Below are positions 17,245 through 25,209 of a stretch of DNA of 64,000 nt, piece after piece. Position numbers and translations under genes: made by a program. The notes under the pieces are model-generated. The model worked only from the letters and a program-made list of their open reading frames with translations. It was not told the DNA's origin and did no database searches. The DNA comes from JBBRDU01 sp038230335 (GTDB lineage Bacteria > Verrucomicrobiota > Verrucomicrobiia > Chthoniobacterales > UBA10450). The stretch covers positions 496,001-560,000 of the forward strand of contig JBBRNL010000001.1 in the NCBI GenBank assembly GCA_038230335.1, written 5' to 3'. Position 1 is the stretch's first letter. Each line of letters opens with the position of its first letter.

Positions 17245-17808
17245 ATGCCCAAACTCAGCCGCCTCCCCCAACGTGTTGTTATCATAGCCTGCCTGGCACT
17301 TCTTGCTGCCACGGCGGCCCGTGCCGAAACCCCAGTTCCGGCCAAGTCGAAATTTGTCTTCAAAGATGCCACGGGTAAAACGCAGTCCGTTCCCGTCGTT
17401 TCGAATTACTATCCGAAGAAGATCGAGCATCCGGTAGCCAAAGTGGATCGCGCGCTTGACCCGAAACTAATGCGCGCGGCCACCATCGCGCAGGAGCGTG
17501 CCCATGCTCATTCGCGCGCGCGTTGCTGGCAGTATGTGAAAGAAGCGCTGCTCGCTTCCGGAGCGGTGAATTCGTATCCGAAGACGGCTTACGCGAAGGA
17601 AGCGGGACAAGAGTTGGTCAATTCCTACGGATTTAAGAAGCTGGCGGTGCGCGACCCCTTTAAGGCGCCCGTGGGCTCAGTCATTGTCTATGGCGCGAGC
17701 AAGGCGGCGGGACATGTCGAGATCAGGACGAAGGACGGATTTGTGAGCGACTTTCGTTCGAAGGTGCCGTCAGTGCGTCCCTTGCTCGGAGTTTACGCGA
17801 AGGGTTAA
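17245..17808 (+). CDS. Secreted CHAP/NlpC-like Cys-His protein, copy 1
   Basis: 187-residue exported protein with a signal peptide (hydrophobic 11-25, likely cut after ARA at 27). A conserved core is shared with the copy at 19248: PKLMRAATIAQERA, RCW-YVK (Cys94), NSYPKTAYA, APVGS-(IV)-VYG and GHVEIRT (His157). A Cys at the start of a helix plus a downstream His before a beta strand is the layout of CHAP/NlpC-P60 cysteine peptidases, so peptidoglycan amide hydrolysis is plausible but inferred. Followed by the minus-strand OsmC gene and then a 3D-domain gene; the CHAP/3D pairing is repeated downstream. Confidence 0.75.
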   Translation: MPKLSRLPQRVVIIACLALLAATAARAETPVPAKSKFVFKDATGKTQSVPVVSNYYPKKIEHPVAKVDRALDPKLMRAATIAQERAHAHSRARCWQYVKEALLASGAVNSYPKTAYAKEAGQELVNSYGFKKLAVRDPFKAPVGSVIVYGASKAAGHVEIRTKDGFVSDFRSKVPSVRPLLGVYAKG

Positions 17809-17899
17809 GCCATTTCCACGCCCTGCGGGGCGGACAATCGGGGCCGTCTCCGCGCATGATGTAAGGGTTCCTTGCGGCGGCGCTGCAATATTCAGGGAC

Positions 17900-17924
17900 G
17901 GGGAAGCTGGCAACTTCCCCTACA
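17900..17924 (-). repeat. TGTAG-headed palindromic repeat, copy 3
   Basis: Read on the minus strand, TGTAG is followed by GGGGAAG-TTGCCAG-CTTCCCC, a 7-bp stem (plus-strand arms at 17900-17906 and 17914-17920). It has the same head as the copies at 8.7 and 12.6 kb. It lies between the convergent CHAP-like and OsmC genes. Confidence 0.55.
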
Positions 17925-17945
17925 GGACGTCGGCGCGATTCCCAA

Positions 17946-18374
17946 CTATTTCAGTAACTTCGCGCTGAGCGTTATCTCTGTTCCGGCGAGAGCGAGGGAA
18001 ACCGGACATGTTGTCTTGGTCAGTTCGGCCTGCTCCTGAAATTTGGTGTCATCGATACCCGGAACTTCGGCTTCGGTATTCAACTCGATCCGAGTGATCT
18101 TGAATCCGCTATCGCCCCGGTCGAGATGAACGCTGGCGGTAGTGCTGATGCGCTTGGGCGGGTGCCCCGCCTTTTCAAGATTGGCCGAAAGCGCCATGGA
18201 GTAACACGCAGCTTCGGCGGCACCTATTAATTCCTCCGGATTCGTGCCCGTTCCACTTTCGAATCTTGAGCCAAATGAATATTGACCTTCGAATGCGCCA
18301 CTGCCGAGCTTGACCTTGCCGTGCCCGGCCTTGAGCGTGCCCTCCCATACCGCTGAGCCTTTTCGTGTAATCAT
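17946..18374 (-). CDS. OsmC/Ohr-family peroxidase
   Basis: 142-residue thiol peroxidase of the OsmC group, reducing organic hydroperoxides in the cytoplasm. Both catalytic cysteines are visible, in AAEAACYSMAL and KTTCPVSLAL. The N-terminal RKGSAVWEGTLKAGHGKVKLGSG and NPEELIGAAEAACYSM are typical of the OsmC subgroup. Full length, ATG start at 18374. Sits alone on the minus strand inside the exported-protein island. Confidence 0.92.
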   Translation of the reverse strand: MITRKGSAVWEGTLKAGHGKVKLGSGAFEGQYSFGSRFESGTGTNPEELIGAAEAACYSMALSANLEKAGHPPKRISTTASVHLDRGDSGFKITRIELNTEAEVPGIDDTKFQEQAELTKTTCPVSLALAGTEITLSAKLLK

Positions 18375-18440
18375 AATTTCGACACTCCAGTTTTAAACCT
18401 CGGATTGTTACTGAATCGCGCCGGGGGGCACCGCACTGGA

Positions 18441-18495
18441 CCCACCGTCCCGTGTCTGTCGAGAGATTTGTGCATACAGTTGGCCCCACCGTCCC
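18441..18495. repeat. Direct repeat CCCACCGTCCC
   Basis: The 11-mer CCCACCGTCCC occurs at 18441-18451 and again at 18485-18495, 44 bases apart, upstream of the OsmC gene on its strand. It could be a pair of regulator sites. Confidence 0.35.
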
Positions 18496-18550
18496 CTGCA
18501 TGATTTGGCTTGCCCATATCGTTAGGCACGGGACGTTGCGCTATTCCCTG

Positions 18551-19063
18551 TTACGAAACAGGCCCGTCCAGAATCATGCAGATATCACTGGGCCGGGTGA
18601 TTCGAGTCTCCTCCTCCGCATGTGTCCCGACCGCCAGGGCGGCGTCCTTCCCGTCGGTTTTCGATTTGGCTCCAAGAATGCGCAGGGTCATGAAGTGCGG
18701 ATGCGTCCGGACCCACGTGAGTGCTTCCGCTTTCGTTTCGAAGAAGCGGTCGACGACGATGGCGCTTCGCTCGAGGGCATTTCGGGCGCATTGGCGCGCC
18801 GCTTTGCGGTTGACGACGTCTGGACCCGTATCCACCGCCAGGCAGGCGAGATCCGGGAAAACCACTTTGCTGCCGTAAGGAATCTTGCTCGGATCGACCG
18901 CACAATGTCCGGTACGCAGGCGTGCGCCGTTCCAGCAGGCGTGTTCCTCCGACTTCGCGCTATTCCAGTAAACTGTGACGCGAGCGAGCAACGACTTTTC
19001 GGCGGCTGCGCCTTGGTGCATCCAGAGAAAACTGAGGCTGATAATGGAAATCAATAACTTCAT
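18551..19063 (-). CDS. Secreted 3D-domain (double-psi barrel) protein, copy 1
   Basis: 170 residues with a signal peptide (MKLLISIISLSFLWMHQGAAA). The core matches the 3D domain of MltA/Rpf-like cell-wall lytic proteins: CAVDPSKIPYGSKV (Asp57), LAVDTG (Asp78) and IVVDRFF (Asp105), the three aspartates in the expected order. Extra cysteines could form disulphides. It probably acts on peptidoglycan glycan strands; the activity is inferred. Paralogue of the gene at 19857. ATG 19063 is chosen because the signal peptide starts there. Confidence 0.75.
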   Translation of the reverse strand: MKLLISIISLSFLWMHQGAAAEKSLLARVTVYWNSAKSEEHACWNGARLRTGHCAVDPSKIPYGSKVVFPDLACLAVDTGPDVVNRKAARQCARNALERSAIVVDRFFETKAEALTWVRTHPHFMTLRILGAKSKTDGKDAALAVGTHAEEETRITRPSDICMILDGPVS

Positions 19064-19247
19064 ACTTGCGCGGTCTGCCGGTGCAGAGCCCGGACACCGC
19101 GAAATCGGGTGAGGGGAGAAGAGGGGAGTCTCTTCCCCTTTGAATCGTAATCGGCATAAGAAGTGGCTGCCGGTTGGGAGAGAATTATGACACAATTGCC
19201 ATAACAACCATGTCCAGCCGAAATCTCCAAAACGCTTGTATGCTGGC

Positions 19248-19829
19248 ATGTTCCCTGCGATAAAACGGCACGTGCGACTCGTGAAACTGCTGTTCTTCCT
19301 GTTGATCAGTTTGGGCTTTCTCACTGCGATCGACGCCCGTGCGTCCGCCCCAACCAGCTCTAATTCCCGTTTTTATTATAGAGATTCCTCGGGACAACCC
19401 GCGTCCGCCCGGATCGTTCGCCATTACTGGCGGGTGCCGATCGTTCATCCGTTCGCACATGTCGATCCCCGGATAAACCCGAAACTGATGCGTGCAGCTA
19501 CCATTGCGCAGGAGCGAGCCAATGCTCATTCGAAAGGGCGCTGCTGGCATTACGTCAAGACTGCACTGGTCGCTGCCGGTGTGTTGAACTCGTACCCGAA
19601 GACGGCTTACGCGGCGGAAGCAGGCAGCGAACTCATGCATTCCTACGGTTTTACACGCTTATCCATGCGCGACCCTTATTCGGCACCAGTGGGATCGATC
19701 CTGGTTTACGGGAATCTCAGCCGTGGCCACGTAGAGATTCGGACGCGGGACGGATTCGTGAGTGACTATCACTCGAAGAACGCCTGCTTTTATCCGCTCG
19801 TGGCGGTCTACGCGAAACTCTCTTCCTAA
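19248..19829 (+). CDS. Secreted CHAP/NlpC-like Cys-His protein, copy 2
   Basis: Paralogue of the 17245 gene, 193 residues from ATG 19248 (a TTG at 19236 is also in frame). Hydrophobic signal segment 13-30. Shares KLMRAATIAQERA, GRCW-YVK (Cys99), NSYPKTAYA-EAG-EL, APVGSILVYG and RGHVEIRT (His161). The mature N-terminus and loops differ strongly while the Cys/His core is kept, suggesting an old duplication with functional divergence. Lies between two minus-strand 3D-domain genes. Confidence 0.75.
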   Translation: MFPAIKRHVRLVKLLFFLLISLGFLTAIDARASAPTSSNSRFYYRDSSGQPASARIVRHYWRVPIVHPFAHVDPRINPKLMRAATIAQERANAHSKGRCWHYVKTALVAAGVLNSYPKTAYAAEAGSELMHSYGFTRLSMRDPYSAPVGSILVYGNLSRGHVEIRTRDGFVSDYHSKNACFYPLVAVYAKLSS

Positions 19830-19856
19830 CGACAGGCCCGGGCCTGCGAGCGGGCG

Positions 19857-20447
19857 CTAGCGTCCCATGCGGTTGAGCGGCGCGCGGCTCGGCGAGCCTT
19901 TTGATGCAGCGAACTGCGCGGCGGTTGGCGATTTGATCGCTTGCGCGGGTCCGGTGTTCATCACTGTTTGCGAGGACGTTTGTCCCGGGCGCTGGAGCTT
20001 CGCCGAGGTGACAGCGAGCGCGCGGAAGTTCGGACGCACTATCTTAATCGGCATAAATGCGGGATGGCTATTCGCCCAGGCCAGAGCCTTGTGTTTGGTT
20101 TCAAAGAAGCGGTCGACGACGAGTGCGCCCCTTTCAAAGGCGGTGTGGCCCGATTGTCGAGCAGCCTTGCGGTTCTTCACGGCGCTTCCGGTATCGACCG
20201 CGGCAAGACTTTCTCCGTTAGGCAAAAGAACGCGACTACCGTAAGGAATGTGCCTGGGATCGACCGCGCAATGACCGTCGCGCAATCGCGCGCCGGTGGC
20301 GCAACGGTGATGCCTTGTGTCTCGATCGGACCCCGAGCCGCCACTCGCCCAGTAGACCGTCACGCGCGCGAGAAGTGAATCGTCCCGTGCAAAGGCAGCG
20401 GGCGCCAGCAGAAGTATGATTACAATAGTAAGATTTATAGATTTCAT
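19857..20447 (-). CDS. Secreted 3D-domain protein, copy 2, with C-terminal tail
   Basis: 196 residues with a signal peptide (1-20, ends AFA). Same 3D core as the 18551 gene: CAVDPRHIPYGSRV (Asp63), AAVDTGSAVKNRKAARQ (Asp85), LVVDRFFETK (Asp112). About 60 extra C-terminal residues are rich in Ser, Thr, Ala, Gln and Pro and look like a disordered or wall-associating tail. It converges on CHAP copy 2, with stops 27 bases apart. Confidence 0.75.
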   Translation of the reverse strand: MKSINLTIVIILLLAPAAFARDDSLLARVTVYWASGGSGSDRDTRHHRCATGARLRDGHCAVDPRHIPYGSRVLLPNGESLAAVDTGSAVKNRKAARQSGHTAFERGALVVDRFFETKHKALAWANSHPAFMPIKIVRPNFRALAVTSAKLQRPGQTSSQTVMNTGPAQAIKSPTAAQFAASKGSPSRAPLNRMGR

Positions 20448-20799
20448 GTGATATCCGGGGAGGGGAATTTCGACCCTGTGAGAAACAGGAGTGAGAAAGC
20501 AGAGTGAAAGCGCCTTCTCGTAACCAATTCGTAATTGCAACGCGAAATGGTTCCCTCGCACCCACGGTATGTGGCTGAGGGAGGAAGATTTCTGTCCAGA
20601 TTGTTAGAAATGGGGGCCATCGTGGCGCACTCGTCGAGGAGGATTATCCCTGGGACAGGTTAAAACAGCTTATCCCGGGCCTAACACTCGAGGGAGTCCG
20701 CTCTCGTGGCTCGCCTTTAGCCGGACAGCTTAACTAGAATGGGCCAACGCCACGCCGTGAGATTCGGGCCAATCCGCCACATCTACTAACCTGGTATCA
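20448..20799. other. Gene-free divergent region, 352 bases
   Basis: Between the minus-strand 3D gene and the plus-strand sulfotransferase-like gene. Apart from a short direct repeat (ACAGCTTA near 20667 and 20728) I see no hairpin terminator, tRNA, riboswitch or coding frame. It presumably holds two divergent promoters. Confidence 0.4.
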
Positions 20800-21537
20800 A
20801 TGCCTAACGAAAATATGCCGCGGCGCATCGCCATGTGGTCTGGTCCGCGTAATATTTCCACGGCCATGATGCGTTCCTGGGGGAACCGCCCTGATACGGT
20901 TGTGGTGGATGAGCCTTTCTATGCGTTCTACCTGGAACAGACCGGCAAGGAACACCCCCTCGCTTCCGAGGTGATCGCGCACGGCCAGACCGACTGGCGC
21001 GCCGTGGCCGGGCAGCTGAGTCAAGCCCATCCGTCCGTCCCGATCTTCTATCAGAAGCAAATGACGCATCATATACTGCCCGAGGTCGATCGGCAGTGGC
21101 TGACCTCGGTCACGAACTGTTTTCTCATTCGTGACCCGCAGGAAGTGATCACCTCATATATACAGAGGAATGGTGACCCGACGGCCGAAGACATTGGTTT
21201 TATTCAGCAGGCGGCGATTTTCGATTGGGTCCGAGAGCATTCAGGGGCCGCGCCGCCAGTCGTTGATGCGAAGGATGTTTTGCAGGATCCCGAGCGTGTC
21301 CTGCAGCTGCTTTGCCAGGCGGTCGGAGTCGATTTTTCCGCGAGCATGTTGTCCTGGCCTCCGGGTTTACGCGACACAGACGGAGTTTGGGCGAAACATT
21401 GGTATGTCGAGGTGGCTAAATCGACTTCGTTCCAGCCCTACACGGAAAAACACGAAGCGGTGCCGGCGCGCCTGCGCGAGGTCCACGCCGTATGCCGCGC
21501 ATGCTATGAACGGCTCTATTCGTATCGTCTGCACTGA
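20800..21537 (+). CDS. Sulfotransferase-fold P-loop protein
   Basis: 245 residues. N-terminal MWSGPRNISTAMMRSW (residues 12-27) matches the 5'-phosphosulfate (PAPS) loop of sulfotransferases (SxPRxxST), and LIRDPQEVITSY resembles the 3'-phosphate motif. Cytoplasmic, no signal. It ends 26 bases before an aminotransferase-like gene on the same strand. From memory, plant proteins described as branched-chain aminotransferase-like carry an N-terminal sulfotransferase-like region fused to such a domain, so these two genes may be the split form of one functional unit. Substrate unknown. Confidence 0.75.
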   Translation: MPNENMPRRIAMWSGPRNISTAMMRSWGNRPDTVVVDEPFYAFYLEQTGKEHPLASEVIAHGQTDWRAVAGQLSQAHPSVPIFYQKQMTHHILPEVDRQWLTSVTNCFLIRDPQEVITSYIQRNGDPTAEDIGFIQQAAIFDWVREHSGAAPPVVDAKDVLQDPERVLQLLCQAVGVDFSASMLSWPPGLRDTDGVWAKHWYVEVAKSTSFQPYTEKHEAVPARLREVHAVCRACYERLYSYRLH

Positions 21538-21563
21538 GTCTAGGACCCTCTCAGAAACTCCAG

Positions 21564-22472
21564 ATGCAACAAACGTTTGACGAAAGAAACCGCGACCTCC
21601 TGGTAAACATCAACGGGCGTCTGGTTCACCGAAATGAAGCAGCGGTCAGTCCTTTCGACTCAGCCGTCCAGGGAGGCGACGCGGTCTGGGAAGGTCTGCG
21701 CCTTTATGACGGCCGGATTTTTAAGCTGCACGAGCACCTCGATCGTCTCGAGCGATCGGCCAGCGCGCTATCGTTTTCTGAAATTCCCGCGCGCGCTCTG
21801 ATCATTGAACAGATCAAGCGCACGCTGGTGGCCAACCGGATGCGAGACAACGTGCATCTTCGCCTGACGCTCAGCCGCGGGGTGAAGATCACATCCGGGA
21901 TGGATCCGCGGCTGAATCAAGCCGGTCCCACCTTGATTGTGCTGGCTGAGCACAAAGCCCCCGTTTACGCCAAAACGGGATTGACCTTAATCACGAGCAA
22001 GTACCGACGTCCGTCGTCCGATGTTCTCGACCCCAGGATTCATCATGCCAATTTGCTCAATTCAATTCTGGCCAAGATTGAAGCCAATCACGCCGCGGTC
22101 GACGACGCACTGATGCTGGACACGCGCGGCTTCGTGGCTGAAACCAATGCCACGCACCTGTTCGCTGTGCGCAAGGGTGAACTGGCGACCAGTCGCGTGG
22201 TGGCGTGCCCGGAGGGGATTACGCGAGCAACGGTCTTGGAGATTTGTGCAGCTCAGCAAATCCGATGCATCGAGACAGACTTGCAGTTGCAAGATTTCTA
22301 TGGCGCGGATGAAGTATTTTGCACGGGCACAATGGGCGAAATGGCTGGCGTGACGAAGATTGACGAATGCCTGATCGGGAAGGGTGAAATCGGGGAAATG
22401 ACGAAACGCTTGAGTGCATTCTACGCGCAGCGCACGTCGACCGAGGGAGTTCGACTCGTCGAGCAGATTTAG
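21564..22472 (+). CDS. Fold-type IV aminotransferase-like protein lacking the PLP lysine
   Basis: 302 residues of the BCAT/D-amino-acid aminotransferase fold: VQGGDAVWEGLRLYDG, RLTLSRG, GFVAETNATHLF (the Glu that contacts the PLP ring nitrogen is kept) and EVFCTGTMGEM. In D-amino-acid aminotransferases the PLP lysine lies in IKSLNLL; here the same place reads IHHANLL, so Lys becomes His (residue 160). It therefore should not form the usual internal aldimine. It may have lost transamination or do lyase, binding or other chemistry. Operon partner of the sulfotransferase-like gene. Confidence 0.8.
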   Translation: MQQTFDERNRDLLVNINGRLVHRNEAAVSPFDSAVQGGDAVWEGLRLYDGRIFKLHEHLDRLERSASALSFSEIPARALIIEQIKRTLVANRMRDNVHLRLTLSRGVKITSGMDPRLNQAGPTLIVLAEHKAPVYAKTGLTLITSKYRRPSSDVLDPRIHHANLLNSILAKIEANHAAVDDALMLDTRGFVAETNATHLFAVRKGELATSRVVACPEGITRATVLEICAAQQIRCIETDLQLQDFYGADEVFCTGTMGEMAGVTKIDECLIGKGEIGEMTKRLSAFYAQRTSTEGVRLVEQI

Positions 22473-22577
22473 AGGGACGTCGCTTTGTCAGCCGGGGATT
22501 GGTCGCATTAAGGAGCGAGAGGAAAGCTCCGCAATTCCAAACTCGCAATTCCCCATTGCAGATTTCATCTTACCGCG

Positions 22578-25109
22578 ATGTCCGACGCTCTGACTCCGAT
22601 GATGCAGCAGTACCAGAGGCTGCGCCGGAGCATTCCGGCGGACACACTTCTTTTGTTTCGGTTGGGCGACTTCTACGAACTGTTTTTCGAAGACGCCAAG
22701 GAGGCTTCGACACTCCTGAATGTCGCGCTGACCAAGCGGAACAACGTTCCGATGTGCGGGATGCCGTATCACGCGGCCCCGACTTACATCGCCAAATTGA
22801 TCAAAGCGGGCCGGCGCGTGGCTATTTGCGATCAAACAAGCGACCCACAACCGGGCAAGATCGTTTCGCGGGATATTACCCAGATTATTACGGCCGGGAC
22901 GGTTAGCGAATTGAGCCTGCTCGAGTCCAAAAAAGCGAACTATCTCGGGGCGATTTTCGCCCACAACGGTTCGTTTGGATTCGCCTACGCCGACCTGAGC
23001 ACGGGTGAGTTCCGTCTTGCCCAGATGCCAGACAAGCAGGCGCTCCTCAATGCGCTGGCGCGGGTCGCTCCGGCTGAATTGCTCGTGAGTGAAGAGCAGC
23101 GCGACCAATTCGGGGAGCTTCCGGCGGTCATCGCTTACGACAGCTATGCCTTCCTGCCCGATCAGAGTTCTTTTACATTATGTGAGCATTTCAAAACGAA
23201 GTCGCTCGACGGGTTCGGATGTGCCGACTGGCCGGCTGCGATTGGGGCGGCCGGTGGCATCGTGCATTATTTGAAGCATCAGCTTCGGCGTAAGATCGAC
23301 CACCTGACATCATTGCGATGCGAAGCGTCGACCGATCACGTGGCGCTCGACGTGGCCACGCAGCAGAATCTTGAGCTGGTCGAGAGTCGCGGCAGTGTGG
23401 ATACGAGCCTCCTCTCTGTTCTGGACCGAACGGTCACCCCGATGGGCGCGCGGAAACTCCGGGCGTGGCTTTTGCAGCCTCTGCGCGATCTTGCCGAATT
23501 GGGCTGCCGCCAAACGATGATAGCGGATCTGTTACACGAGCCGGACTTGCTCGCGGCCATTCGGGCGGAATTGAAATCGATTCGTGATTTCGAGCGCGCG
23601 ATCGGCCGTTTGAGCCAGGCCTCCGGCAATGCACGTGATTTGGCCGCGTTGAAGGCCTCTCTCGAGCAACTGCCCATGTTGAAGGCGCAGATGGCCCGGC
23701 TGATCGAGCGCATTGAGTTCGGAAAAAGTGATGGTGGAACCCAGCAGGTGGCTCAGGAGAAACCACAAGCAGGAAGCCTGTGTCATCACGTGCAAAACGA
23801 AATTCAGGAGATGCCCGAATTGGCTGCCACCCTGGCCGGCGCGATTATGGATGAGCCTCCGCTGCCTTTGAAAGAGGGTGGAATTTTTCGGGATGGATAC
23901 GATTCCGATCTGGACGAATTGCGACGCGCTTCGCGGGAAGGCAAGAGTTGGATCGGGGAGCTGCAGGAGCGCGAAATCGCGGCCACGGGCATTAAGTCGC
24001 TCAAAGTGCGTTTCAACTCCGTCTTCGGTTATTTCATCGAAATTACGAAGTCCAATCTGGCCGGTGCGCCTGCCCACTATACACGCAAGCAGACAACCGT
24101 TGGGGGAGAACGGTTTATCACGCCGGAATTAAAAGAGATAGAAGCGAAGATTCTGGGCGCGGACGAGCGAGCGAGAAATCTCGAGTATCAACTCTTCCAG
24201 AAGATTCGGGACGAAACCCTCCGGGAAATCGCACCCATCCAACGAACCGCCGCTGCCATTGCCACACTCGACGCCGGGTGCTCGCTGGCTGAGACGGCCC
24301 GTCTTTTTCACTATTGCCGGCCCGCCCTGAACGAGGGACTCCGTCTTATTATCCGCGACGGACGCCACCCCGTGCTTGATCAAAACATGGTGGAAGAGAA
24401 ATTTGTCCCTAACGACACGGAGCTCGATGGCGAAAAAATACGTCTGGCCATCATTACGGGCCCGAACATGGCCGGTAAATCGACCTACATCCGTCAGGTG
24501 GCCTTGATTGTTCTCATGGCCCAGATCGGGAGTTTCGTACCGGCGTCCAGCGCAGAAATCGGATTGGTTGATCGCATCTTTACGCGAGTCGGCGCCAACG
24601 ATGATCTGTCGCGCGGGCAGTCTACATTTATGGTGGAAATGAACGAAACGGCGAACATCGTGAACAACGCGACGGACCGGAGCCTTGTCATTTTGGACGA
24701 GATCGGCCGGGGCACGTCCACTTTCGACGGTTTATCCATCGCGTGGAGTGTGGCTGAATTTTTGCATGATAAAATCAAAGCCCGCACCTTGTTCGCTACG
24801 CATTACCACGAACTGACGAAATTGGCGGAGCAGCGCAGCGGAGTTTGTAATTTGAACGTGGCGGTGCGGGAGTGGAATGAGCAGATCATTTTTCTGCGCA
24901 AGATTATCCCGGGCGGGGCAGACAAGAGTTACGGCATTCAGGTAGCGCGCCTGGCCGGTTTGCCGAAGGAAATTCTCGAACGCGCCCGGGAAATTCTGGC
25001 GCACCTGGAAAAGCCGGCCGAGGCCGATGCTCCCTCATCCAAAGGTCGAAAAAACAAAGGAAAATCCGGAATGCCGACAGCGGAGAAACCCCAGATGGAT
25101 CTATTATGA
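22578..25109 (+). CDS. mutS: DNA mismatch repair protein MutS
   Basis: 843 residues. Mismatch-reading motif FYE in GDFYELFFED (32-34), connector and lever domains, then the ATPase with Walker A GPNMAGKSTYIRQ, signature DDLSRGQSTFMVEM and Walker B LVILDEIGRGTSTFDG, then FATHYHEL. It recognises mismatches and recruits MutL. Full length for MutS1, with no internal break. A Lys/Ser/Gly-rich linker near the end leads to a short C-terminal tail (PQMDLL). Stands alone; no mutL nearby. Confidence 0.97.
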   Translation: MSDALTPMMQQYQRLRRSIPADTLLLFRLGDFYELFFEDAKEASTLLNVALTKRNNVPMCGMPYHAAPTYIAKLIKAGRRVAICDQTSDPQPGKIVSRDITQIITAGTVSELSLLESKKANYLGAIFAHNGSFGFAYADLSTGEFRLAQMPDKQALLNALARVAPAELLVSEEQRDQFGELPAVIAYDSYAFLPDQSSFTLCEHFKTKSLDGFGCADWPAAIGAAGGIVHYLKHQLRRKIDHLTSLRCEASTDHVALDVATQQNLELVESRGSVDTSLLSVLDRTVTPMGARKLRAWLLQPLRDLAELGCRQTMIADLLHEPDLLAAIRAELKSIRDFERAIGRLSQASGNARDLAALKASLEQLPMLKAQMARLIERIEFGKSDGGTQQVAQEKPQAGSLCHHVQNEIQEMPELAATLAGAIMDEPPLPLKEGGIFRDGYDSDLDELRRASREGKSWIGELQEREIAATGIKSLKVRFNSVFGYFIEITKSNLAGAPAHYTRKQTTVGGERFITPELKEIEAKILGADERARNLEYQLFQKIRDETLREIAPIQRTAAAIATLDAGCSLAETARLFHYCRPALNEGLRLIIRDGRHPVLDQNMVEEKFVPNDTELDGEKIRLAIITGPNMAGKSTYIRQVALIVLMAQIGSFVPASSAEIGLVDRIFTRVGANDDLSRGQSTFMVEMNETANIVNNATDRSLVILDEIGRGTSTFDGLSIAWSVAEFLHDKIKARTLFATHYHELTKLAEQRSGVCNLNVAVREWNEQIIFLRKIIPGGADKSYGIQVARLAGLPKEILERAREILAHLEKPAEADAPSSKGRKNKGKSGMPTAEKPQMDLL

Positions 25110-25209
25110 GGGCGATTGCGCCATGCTTCGAAGCAGCGAAGGCAAACAGGCGGAGGTTTTCCCTACCATTTGTGCTGACGCTGCCGCGGAATGAAATTAT
25201 AGATAAGAG

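Noticed and set aside
20448..20799. tRNA, riboswitch or CRISPR in the larger intergenic gaps
   Set aside because: No cloverleaf, T-loop sequence, conserved aptamer core or regularly spaced repeat could be found in this or the other gaps.
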